DNA from: a bacterium
GTDB taxonomy: Bacteria; Fidelibacterota; UBA2242
Assembly: GCA_018895675.1 (NCBI GenBank)
Contig: JAHIOG010000214.1
Location: 1-9,341, forward strand
Reading direction: 5' to 3'
Length of the DNA stretch: 9,341 nucleotides
Shown here: positions 1 through 5,892 of the stretch, piece after piece
Numbering within the stretch: the first letter of the stretch is position 1
Layout: each line of letters opens with the position of its first letter
The notes under the pieces: generated by a model
Told to the model about the DNA's origin: nothing
The model's input: only the letters and a program-made list of their open reading frames with translations
The model's database searches: none
Program-made: the position numbers and the translations under genes

Positions 1-1505
1 ATTCCCGTCACCAATAAGAAACCGTAAACAACCAATATCCTTCTCGCTATAATGATTGGAAAGTGAATTTCGAAGGTCAAAAAGAAAATGAAAAGCGTAC
101 CAAATAAAATAATTTTTATTACAGTAAAAATTTCATCGATCCGGGACGTATCCCATTCAATCTTGTATAAATCATTTGCCCCTAATAAAACGATCCAGTA
201 AATAACGGTCCACGAAGCCCATAAGACCAATTCCACGGATGTAAAATACCTATAAAAAGGTAAAAACGGCACAACACGCCAATAATAGGTAATACCGAAT
301 GCGAGAACAATAAAAAGTATATCACTGAAAATAAACAACAAGGTTTGAACAAATTCCGATGTATCAAAGGGGATGAATTTATTTTCTTTCTTACTATTTC
401 CGTTCAATAACCCATTTACCTTTCTGTTGCCATTGCTTTCACCGTTTTCAACAACAATCAGATTTTTTTTGATTTCAACGTAGCCTAAGCGCCGAATTAC
501 CATGGCTAACAATATACTACCAACGAATAATATTGTGAGTATCCCTTCGACATTCAGCCATAAGAATGAGAATCCCAGGAACCCGGCAACTATACTGAAA
601 AAATAGATAACTTTAACGGCATTTTTATGAGAGAACCCTATGGTCATTAATCGATGGTGAATATGTTCCTTGTCCGCCATAAACGGGTGCATCCTTTTGC
701 CGGCTCGCCGGAAAAATGAGATCATAGTATCGAGCGCCGGAACAGCAAGTACGGTCAATGGGATTATCAAATTCAGACTGCTTGAGTCACCAATCCGACC
801 GACTTCCAGCGAAATAACAGAAATAGAAAAGCCCAGAAAAAGTGATCCGGCATCACCCATAAAAATAGATGCAGGATAAAAGTTATATCTTAAAAAACCC
901 AAATTGGCGAGAATGAGAATTATGTTTAAAAGAGCCACCAGGGTCCGACCGGATTGGAGCGCAATAATTGCAAACATAGCAAATATAATCATTGCTACAC
1001 CCGAAGCCAGACCATCCAATCCGTCGAGCAAATTCATCGCATTTGTGATAAATACTATCCATAAGAGCGTGAAAATAAATGATAATGCGCCCAAATGAAT
1101 ACTACCAAATACGGGCAGGTAAATCGTATCAAATTGAAAACCGCCTATGACAACCAGGATCGCGGCAGCAATCTGACAATAAAATTTAGTTGAAAATTTA
1201 AGACCTTTAATATCATCGTACAATCCGACAAGCGTAATAAACGTGCAGGCAACTCCTAATATATAGTAATGGCTGGGGACCTTTCCGGCAATAATCGGAA
1301 CAAGAATAACCGACACTGCGGTACCAATGATAACGGATAATACAATCGCCACACCACCAAGATACGGCATGAAGCGCTGGTGAACTTTACGGGGACCTGG
1401 AGTATCACCGATCTGGCATTTTATGGCAAGTCTCCTCGCTATTCTTGTAAGCAATAAGGAACTTGATAGTGTAATAATTAATATAACTAATAACTGTAAA
1501 TACAA
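1..1505 (-). CDS. WecA/MraY-like phosphoglycosyl transferase fused to a WbaP-type membrane N-terminus (C-terminus beyond window)
   Basis: An uninterrupted frame of 501 codons runs off the window. Residues 1-340 are a complete polytopic phosphoglycosyl transferase of the WecA/MraY family, which moves HexNAc-1-phosphate from a UDP-sugar to undecaprenyl phosphate in the inner membrane. Visible motifs are DTPGPRKVH (34-42), the DD pair at 97-98, NAMNLLDGLDGL (155-166), FMGDAGS (215-221) and HIHHRL (281-286). After a polar Asn/Lys-rich linker (about 345-380) come new membrane segments (about 384-405, 423-442, 461-481 and one from about 488) with a YYWR motif and an IARR motif. This layout resembles the four-helix N-terminus of WbaP/WcaJ-type sugar transferases; any catalytic part lies outside the window. 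The start is TTG at 1505: TAA closes the frame two codons upstream and the next ATG is residue 46, past the first helix and the DxPxxRK motif. GGGG at 1512-1515 is the likely ribosome site. The PGT call is very secure; the identity of the second module is inferred. Confidence 0.9.
   Translation of the reverse strand, partial: MYLQLLVILIITLSSSLLLTRIARRLAIKCQIGDTPGPRKVHQRFMPYLGGVAIVLSVIIGTAVSVILVPIIAGKVPSHYYILGVACTFITLVGLYDDIKGLKFSTKFYCQIAAAILVVIGGFQFDTIYLPVFGSIHLGALSFIFTLLWIVFITNAMNLLDGLDGLASGVAMIIFAMFAIIALQSGRTLVALLNIILILANLGFLRYNFYPASIFMGDAGSLFLGFSISVISLEVGRIGDSSSLNLIIPLTVLAVPALDTMISFFRRAGKRMHPFMADKEHIHHRLMTIGFSHKNAVKVIYFFSIVAGFLGFSFLWLNVEGILTILFVGSILLAMVIRRLGYVEIKKNLIVVENGESNGNRKVNGLLNGNSKKENKFIPFDTSEFVQTLLFIFSDILFIVLAFGITYYWRVVPFLPFYRYFTSVELVLWASWTVIYWIVLLGANDLYKIEWDTSRIDEIFTVIKIILFGTLFIFFLTFEIHFPIIIARRILVVYGFLLVTG
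463..470 (-). repeat. A8 homopolymer at the module boundary of the fused PGT gene
   Basis: Eight A on the coding strand fall in the Lys346-Lys347-Asn348 codons, at the end of the WecA-like module. A one-base loss gives TGA two codons later; a one-base gain gives TGA about five codons later. Either slip would yield a WecA-like protein without the second module. Confidence 0.75.
1495..1505 (+). repeat. TGTAAATACAA direct repeat, copy 1
   Basis: The 11-mer TGTAAATACAA overlaps the start codon of the fused PGT gene and recurs exactly, in the same orientation, 177 bases away at 1672-1682. It overlaps the dyad at 1496-1512. Its function is unknown; a regulator site is one possibility. Confidence 0.4.
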
Positions 1506-1512
1506 TATTTAC
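1496..1512. repeat. Perfect 7-bp dyad with the TTG start codon as its loop
   Basis: GTAAATA (1496-1502) and TATTTAC (1506-1512) are perfect inverted repeats separated by three bases, which on the minus strand are exactly the TTG start codon of the fused PGT gene. In RNA this would be a weak, AU-rich hairpin that also takes in one G of the GGGG ribosome site. In DNA it could be a small operator. Chance is possible in AT-rich sequence. Confidence 0.4.
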
Positions 1513-1515
1513 CCC
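1503..1515 (-). promoter_or_regulatory. TTG start and GGGG ribosome-binding site of the fused PGT gene
   Basis: On the minus strand GGGG (1515-1512) lies six bases before TTG (1505-1503). The in-frame TAA at 1511-1509 leaves only ATA or TTG as a start that preserves the first membrane helix. The resulting spacing from start to the DxPxxRK motif (about 34 residues) matches WecA/TagO-type enzymes. Confidence 0.6.
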
Positions 1516-1669
1516 AAAAGATTGACATTCATTTTTTTAGTTCAAGATTGATTGATCTACAGATTAAACATCCTGCAAATCTTCAAACTTTTGGCTGGAA
1601 ACTTATTTAAGAATTTATTTTACGTAGCAAATAGAAGTAATTCACACCCTCAATATTTCAACTGGATAA

Positions 1670-1698
1670 AATGTAAATACAAAATTCCAACTTGGCAA
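1670..1698 (-). promoter_or_regulatory. Candidate sigma70-like promoter for the fused PGT gene
   Basis: On the minus strand TTGCCA (1698-1693; 5 of 6 to TTGACA) is followed after 17 bases by TACATT (1675-1670; 4 of 6 to TATAAT). It lies in the 270-bp gap 1506-1775, the largest non-coding gap in the window, and would give a leader of about 160 bases. No convincing terminator with a U-tract was seen in the gap. The evidence is consensus matching only, and such matches are common in AT-rich DNA. Confidence 0.25.
1672..1682 (+). repeat. TGTAAATACAA direct repeat, copy 2
   Basis: This is the second exact copy of the 11-mer found at 1495-1505. It overlaps the candidate -10 element in the 270-bp gap upstream of the fused PGT gene, so a protein bound here would sit on the proposed promoter. 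Confidence 0.4.
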
Positions 1699-1775
1699 GA
1701 CTTTATTGACTTTTTTATCAATATTCTCTCCAAGTGACTGTAGTCCTATTTGCTGATTTTCCCTAATCCTTAATT

Positions 1776-2414
1776 TTAATCCTTCTGACAACAAGTCGGT
1801 ATGACTAACACAATGAAGGTTTTGAGCAAAATCTTCAAATCCAGGACTAAATTCCAGTTGGCAGCATATTCCTTTTCTAAGTCGAATTTCTTAGGAATGA
1901 TAACTTCTCGGTAATATTGGTGCGGATCGTCAACTTCAGCTAAAAGTGCATCCTCATGATGATAACATAATGAGCCGGCTCCGGTTATTCCGGGACGCAT
2001 CAGATAATACTCGACTATCTCGGCATCACTTAACACTTCAGAAATCTGTGAACGCAACAGAGGCCTTGGTCCAATAAAACTCATCTCGCCCTTGAGGACA
2101 TTGATTAACTGAGGTAATTCATTGATTTTGGTTTTCCGCATAAATTTGCCAAATTTGAAAGGACGCTCATCATTTTTGGTCGTGATTAATCCTAACTTCT
2201 CAGAACCTTTTGGCATTGTTGTAAATTTGTAAGTCAGAAAATCCTGCCCCAAATATCCCACCCTCTTCTGTAAATAAAATACATCCTCACCCATGATCTT
2301 AAGATGAATGGCTACCCACAGGAATATCGGTGAAGTTATTATGAGAAGAACAACGGCAACTATTTTATCAAAGGTGAATTTAATAAATAGGGCAGTTTCA
2401 TTTTTTTGAACCAT
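1776..2414 (-). CDS. PglC-like monotopic phosphoglycosyl transferase (bacterial sugar transferase family)
   Basis: The 212-residue product has the compact PglC-type architecture: one N-terminal re-entrant hydrophobic helix (about 14-37, with the Ser-Pro at 28-29 typical of the helix break), then a cytosolic catalytic domain. Family motifs are QKRVGYLGQDF (49-59), YKFTTM (62-67), RKTKINELPQLINVLKGEMS (93-112) and GPRP (115-118). Members transfer sugar-1-phosphate from a UDP-sugar to undecaprenyl phosphate through a phospho-Asp intermediate on an Asp-Glu dyad. Here the dyad position reads Asn98-Glu99. The gene overlaps the upstream aminotransferase by 17 bases with AAGG nine bases before ATG, suggesting translational coupling and that the aminotransferase product, or a derivative, is its donor sugar (inference). 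The TAA stop is followed by the 270-bp gap. Confidence 0.9.
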   Translation of the reverse strand: MVQKNETALFIKFTFDKIVAVVLLIITSPIFLWVAIHLKIMGEDVFYLQKRVGYLGQDFLTYKFTTMPKGSEKLGLITTKNDERPFKFGKFMRKTKINELPQLINVLKGEMSFIGPRPLLRSQISEVLSDAEIVEYYLMRPGITGAGSLCYHHEDALLAEVDDPHQYYREVIIPKKFDLEKEYAANWNLVLDLKILLKTFIVLVIPTCCQKD

Positions 2415-3570
2415 TCTTTAAAACCTTTATGACTGTATCCAGCTGTGCCTGAGTAATATTAACCGAGCAGGGAATATTTAGGGTCCGGTCATACAATTTA
2501 TAAGCATATTCAATTCGATAACTCTGTGCGTTTTTATATGGTTGCTGTAAATGGTTTAAATACCAGATCGGACGGGTTTGAATTTTATGTTCGGAGAAGT
2601 ATTTCATCAGTTCTTCACGATTCTTACCGTATCCATCCGGATTAATTCTCAGACAGTAAAACCAGTAATTTGAATGCCCGTATTCCGGTACATTTGCCAG
2701 ATATAAACCGGGAATTGAATCAATATTTAATTTATAATACTCATAATTTTTCTTTTTAACGATTATATAGTCCTGTAGACTTTCCAGTTGAGCGACTCCC
2801 AGGGCAGCCTGAACGTTTGTCAACCGGAAATTATAACCAATTTCGTGATGAATGTAGCGAACAGGATCATCTTTTGCCTGGGTAGTGAGATATTTTGCTC
2901 GTTCAGCATAATCCCGATTATTGGTTACGATCATCCCTCCACCACCACAGGTGATTATTTTATTGCCATTGAATGAGTAACAACCAACATCACCAATGGT
3001 TCCGGTGTGTCGCGATGATAAATCACCGGCTGTGTAATAAGTGCCAATACTTTCAGCGGCATCTTCAACAATCGATAGATTTCTTGCTCGACATAAATCT
3101 AACAGATAAACCACATTAACTGGATTTCCAAATACATGTACTATTATAACAGCAGCGATACGCTTGCCTGTTTTTTTATTAAAGGTGAATCCGTTTTTAT
3201 AAATTGTTTCCTTTCGAATAAAATCAATGGTCTTCTCAACATCAATATTATAAAAATCATCACAATCCATAAAAACTGGCTTTGCATTCAGATAACTGAT
3301 TGCATTAACAGATGCAATAAATGTTATCGTGGGTACAATAACTTCATCGTCCGAAGTAACTCCAACCAGTTGCAGAGCGATCTGTAAAGCCGCCGTACCA
3401 TTCACACAGGCTATCGCATATCCGGCGCCGGAGAGCCGGCAGATATCCTTTTCGAATTGATCCACATATTTACCGGCAGAGGATACCCATTCCGTATCGA
3501 TACATTCTTTGACATATTTCCATTCATTTCCCTTGATCGAAGGAACGGAAAGAGGTATAAATTCAGACAT
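2398..3570 (-). CDS. LegC / NHT_00031-type PLP-dependent sugar-nucleotide aminotransferase
   Basis: The 390-residue product is a full-length DegT/DnrJ/EryC1/StrS aminotransferase. The N-terminus, IPLSVPSIKGNEWKYVKEC followed by WVSSAGKYV (29-36), is characteristic of the LegC-like group. PLP contacts are visible: NGTAAL at 57-62 for the phosphate, Asp170 in VEDAAESIG for the ring nitrogen, and Lys204 in SFNGNKIITCGGGG for the Schiff base; GYNFRLTNVQAALG (245-258) is also conserved. Such enzymes aminate C4 of UDP-4-keto-6-deoxy-GlcNAc using glutamate, giving a 4-amino-4,6-dideoxy sugar for legionaminic acid or bacillosamine-type residues. It overlaps the dehydratase gene by eight bases (ATGTCTGA) and the PGT gene by 17, so three steps of one pathway are tightly coupled. 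Family assignment is secure; the exact product configuration is inferred. Confidence 0.92.
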   Translation of the reverse strand: MSEFIPLSVPSIKGNEWKYVKECIDTEWVSSAGKYVDQFEKDICRLSGAGYAIACVNGTAALQIALQLVGVTSDDEVIVPTITFIASVNAISYLNAKPVFMDCDDFYNIDVEKTIDFIRKETIYKNGFTFNKKTGKRIAAVIIVHVFGNPVNVVYLLDLCRARNLSIVEDAAESIGTYYTAGDLSSRHTGTIGDVGCYSFNGNKIITCGGGGMIVTNNRDYAERAKYLTTQAKDDPVRYIHHEIGYNFRLTNVQAALGVAQLESLQDYIIVKKKNYEYYKLNIDSIPGLYLANVPEYGHSNYWFYCLRINPDGYGKNREELMKYFSEHKIQTRPIWYLNHLQQPYKNAQSYRIEYAYKLYDRTLNIPCSVNITQAQLDTVIKVLKNGSKK

Positions 3571-4534
3571 TATAAATCTCAGGTTTGTACAGGTTAATAT
3601 TTTCCTTTATCCAGGCGATCGTTTCCGTCAGGCCCTTTTTAAGATCATATTCCGGCTTCCAACCGGTGGTTTCCTTAATTTTTGTATGATCGCACATTAA
3701 TCGCTCGACTTCACTGTGGTCGGGTCTGATCCTCTCCTGCTCGCTGACAATTTGAACATCTGCTCCCATAATCTGTACGATTTGTTTAATCAGATTTTCA
3801 ATACTGATTTCTTCATTCATCCCGATATTCGTGGCTTCCCCAAACAACCGATCAGATTTCAGAATTTCAAGGAATCCGTTGCATGTATCCTTAACAAACG
3901 TCAGGTCTCTGGTAGGAGTTAAATTCCCCACATTGATAACCTTTTTACCGGATAATATCTGGGATATAATGGTCGGAATGATCGCCCGGGCTGATTGTCT
4001 TGGACCATAAGTATTGAAAGGACGTACAATTTTGACCGGCAAACCAAAAGATCGATAGTAGCTGATTGCCAGTTGGTCAGCAGCAATTTTTGTCGCAGAG
4101 TAAGGTGATTGCCCTACTAAAGGGTGGTTTTCGTCAATTGGAACGTATTGAGCTGTGCCGTAGGTTTCACTTGTCGAAGTAATAAGAACATTACTCAGAT
4201 CCAGTTCTCTAGATGCTTGTAAAACATTATAGGTACCGTTTATGTTCGTCTCTATGTATGCTTTGGGAGAAACATAGGAGTATGGTATACCAATTAAGGC
4301 AGCCAGATGAAACACCGCATCACAGCCTTTTACCGCATTATATACAGAATCAAAATCCCGGATATCACCGGTGATGACTTCAAAATCCTTCTTATAAGGA
4401 GAAGAATCGAGCCAGCCCCAGCGGTTATTCGAATTATACCGGACAAACGCACGTACTGTATAACCTTTCTCAATGCATTTCTCGGCTAGATGCGAGCCGA
4501 TAAAACCACCACTGCCTGTTACGAGAACTTTCAA
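3563..4534 (-). CDS. LegB / EDH_00030-type NAD-dependent sugar-nucleotide 4,6-dehydratase (extended SDR)
   Basis: The 323-residue product is an extended short-chain dehydrogenase. The Rossmann motif VTGSGGFIGSH (5-15) binds NAD; Tyr145 and Lys149 in YSATK form the YxxxK pair; TSTSETYG (119-126) is the active-site strand, with Ser122-Glu123 where RmlB-type enzymes have Asp-Glu. WGWL (39-42), AALIGIPYSYVSP (78-90) and RPFNTYGPRQSAR (171-183) match the LegB-like group that pairs with LegC-type aminotransferases. The expected reaction is UDP-GlcNAc to UDP-4-keto-6-deoxy-GlcNAc in the cytosol. The next gene, a LegC-like aminotransferase, overlaps by eight bases, supporting this. The start is TTG at 4534, giving the canonical MKVLVTG start; an in-frame TGA lies upstream with no ATG or GTG between. 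Substrate is inferred from the family, not proven. Confidence 0.92.
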   Translation of the reverse strand: MKVLVTGSGGFIGSHLAEKCIEKGYTVRAFVRYNSNNRWGWLDSSPYKKDFEVITGDIRDFDSVYNAVKGCDAVFHLAALIGIPYSYVSPKAYIETNINGTYNVLQASRELDLSNVLITSTSETYGTAQYVPIDENHPLVGQSPYSATKIAADQLAISYYRSFGLPVKIVRPFNTYGPRQSARAIIPTIISQILSGKKVINVGNLTPTRDLTFVKDTCNGFLEILKSDRLFGEATNIGMNEEISIENLIKQIVQIMGADVQIVSEQERIRPDHSEVERLMCDHTKIKETTGWKPEYDLKKGLTETIAWIKENINLYKPEIYNV

Positions 4535-4543
4535 AATGACCTC
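4532..4543 (-). promoter_or_regulatory. Ribosome-binding site fixing the TTG start of the dehydratase
   Basis: On the minus strand GAGGT (4543-4539), the best Shine-Dalgarno match in the window, stands four bases before TTG (4534-4532). A TGA closes the frame seven codons upstream, so TTG is the only normal initiator preserving the N-terminal beta strand of the Rossmann fold. Confidence 0.7.
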
Positions 4544-4585
4544 ACTTTGTTTTCACTTTCATTCAGAAAATCTGGATGAGAAATT

Positions 4586-5749
4586 TTATTGAAGAATTTC
4601 CCGGTAGGAACCATAAATCTGATCTCTATTTTCTTTCAGAAATTGGGTTATATGGATGGCGTAATCCTCGGAGATATTCGAATGTGTGGGAAGATTAATA
4701 ATATGCCTTGAAATGGTTTCCGCAATGGGATTATCGCCCCAATAATAATAAAAGCGCTCGAAATTTTTTATAATGGGGTGAATTGGAGATAAGAACCAAT
4801 CACCAAGTTCGATCTTATTTTTTTCGGCAAGAACAAAGAATGTCTCTCTATCACGGACGAGAAGAGGATATTTCAGAAATGTATGTTCGGCATATTCCGG
4901 TTCATATGGCGGTTCAATCTGCATATCCTGCAGCTGTTTTGTAAAAATGGCCGCGATTTTCTTCCGGTGTTCCATTAATTGTCCGATCCGACCAAGTTCC
5001 CGGTTGCCCAGATTGGCTTGTGTTTCGGATAATCCTTTGGCAAATCCCGCCGGCATTACGGGATGCTCCAGCTCATCTCCCTGTGACGAACCCAACACCA
5101 GGTTGTTTTTACTTAACCAGCGGTAGGTCTTGATCGCGGGCCAGTAGAGTTTGGTACCCAGTCGTCCGCGAGCAAACAGCAGCACTCTAAGCACCATTTC
5201 TTCCTTTAAGGATGGTTTAGTAAAGGTTTTTTCAATATCCCTTAGTTTTGCGGCAATATCCGCATTTTTCGTAATCGCAAATCCACCAATGCCGGTTGAA
5301 AACGGTTTATTCCATTGAGTGCTGCAAAAGGAGACGTCCGCAATTAACCCGTTGGGCTGCCCTTTGTAATAGCCACCAAAACCGTGAGCACAGTCTTCAA
5401 CAACTGTAAGATTGTGTTTCCCGGCTATCTCAAAGATTTTATCAAGATCAGGAGCCAGTCCGAAAGTATTTTGGGCCAGGATAACCCGCGTCCGGTTATT
5501 TATTTTGTTTTCGATCCGGGAAATATCCATGTTGTATGTCTTCGGATCAATATCGACGTAAATCGGCCGGGCCCCCAGATAAATAATCGGATTGGCAACT
5601 ACCACGCAGGTAAAAGCGGGCAGGATAATTTCATCACCCTCTTTGATTCCAAGGGCTTTAAAAATCGCATACAGGGCTACTCTCCCCTTCCAGAAAAGTG
5701 TAATTTGCGATTGATCAAGAGAAAAATATTTAGCCAGTTCCTGTTTCAT
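4586..5749 (-). CDS. DegT-family PLP aminotransferase, second of two in the cluster, short N-terminus
   Basis: The 387-residue product shows the DegT/StrS aminotransferase core: GDEIILPAFTCVV (38-50), Asp119 in VVEDCAHGFGG for the PLP nitrogen, and Lys148 in STQWNKPFSTGIGG as probable Schiff-base lysine. It is clearly distant from the LegC-like enzyme downstream. The phosphate-binding stretch normally reading SGTxAL is KGRVAL (21-26), and only 20 residues precede it against about 56 in the LegC-like neighbour, so the N-terminus is short. The frame stays open for 18 codons upstream of ATG, back to TAA at 5806-5804, but holds no ATG, GTG or TTG. GGAG lies 11 bases before the ATG, a long spacing, and ATG overlaps the stop of the 48-codon ORF (ATGA). 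The substrate is unknown; a keto sugar nucleotide for a second amino sugar is likely. Confidence 0.85.
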   Translation of the reverse strand: MKQELAKYFSLDQSQITLFWKGRVALYAIFKALGIKEGDEIILPAFTCVVVANPIIYLGARPIYVDIDPKTYNMDISRIENKINNRTRVILAQNTFGLAPDLDKIFEIAGKHNLTVVEDCAHGFGGYYKGQPNGLIADVSFCSTQWNKPFSTGIGGFAITKNADIAAKLRDIEKTFTKPSLKEEMVLRVLLFARGRLGTKLYWPAIKTYRWLSKNNLVLGSSQGDELEHPVMPAGFAKGLSETQANLGNRELGRIGQLMEHRKKIAAIFTKQLQDMQIEPPYEPEYAEHTFLKYPLLVRDRETFFVLAEKNKIELGDWFLSPIHPIIKNFERFYYYWGDNPIAETISRHIINLPTHSNISEDYAIHITQFLKENRDQIYGSYREILQ

Positions 5750-5892
5750 AAGTAGATATTCTCCGTTCCATTTATCCAGATAAAGCGGTTTATCGAGAAT
5801 ACCTTAGCGACCCGGTCAAGGGGTTTTGACGCCGCCGACACCAAAATTTGTATTTGCCACTTGAGGATCTCATTTAAAGATATGCCGGACAT
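5746..5892 (-). pseudogene. 48-codon ORF: remnant of a methyltransferase start, coupled to the aminotransferase
   Basis: The ORF begins MSGISLNEILKWQIQI, against MTSLSLNEAIEWRIPI at the start of the methyltransferase upstream. Ungapped DNA comparison of 5841-5892 with 6601-6652 gives 40 identical bases of 52. After about residue 25 the likeness fades; no SAM-binding motif follows, and the ORF stops after 48 codons. It therefore looks like the 5' end of a second methyltransferase gene cut off by deletion or recombination. It keeps a possible ribosome site (GAGGG about ten bases before ATG), and its TGA overlaps the aminotransferase ATG as ATGA. It may now serve as a translated leader. Alternatively it may be part of the aminotransferase N-terminus in another frame, separated by a -1 shift. 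No other family was recognised. Confidence 0.6.

Noticed and set aside
182..367. Minus-strand ORF of 61 codons inside the fused PGT gene
   Set aside because: It is an out-of-frame reading of the second membrane module; the main frame is open across the whole region.
1690..1735. Nested inverted repeats (ACTTGG/CCAAGT outside, ATTGA/TCAAT inside) considered as a terminator
   Set aside because: The stems are short, far apart and AT-rich, with no U-tract following on the transcribed strand; it also overlaps the candidate -35 element.
1552..1737. Plus-strand ORF of 61 codons in the gap before the fused PGT gene
   Set aside because: It begins with TTG without a ribosome site, has no recognisable motif, opposes all other genes, and lies in AT-rich spacer where such frames arise by chance.
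1506..1775. JUMPstart/ops element, tRNA, CRISPR array, insertion sequence or riboswitch in the spacer
   Set aside because: No GGCGGTAG-type ops core, no cloverleaf, no regularly spaced repeats and no transposase frame could be seen here or elsewhere in the window.
5384..5755. Plus-strand ORF of 123 codons opposite the DegT aminotransferase
   Set aside because: It is antisense to a gene with intact PLP motifs, has no motif of its own, and has no ribosome site or operon context.
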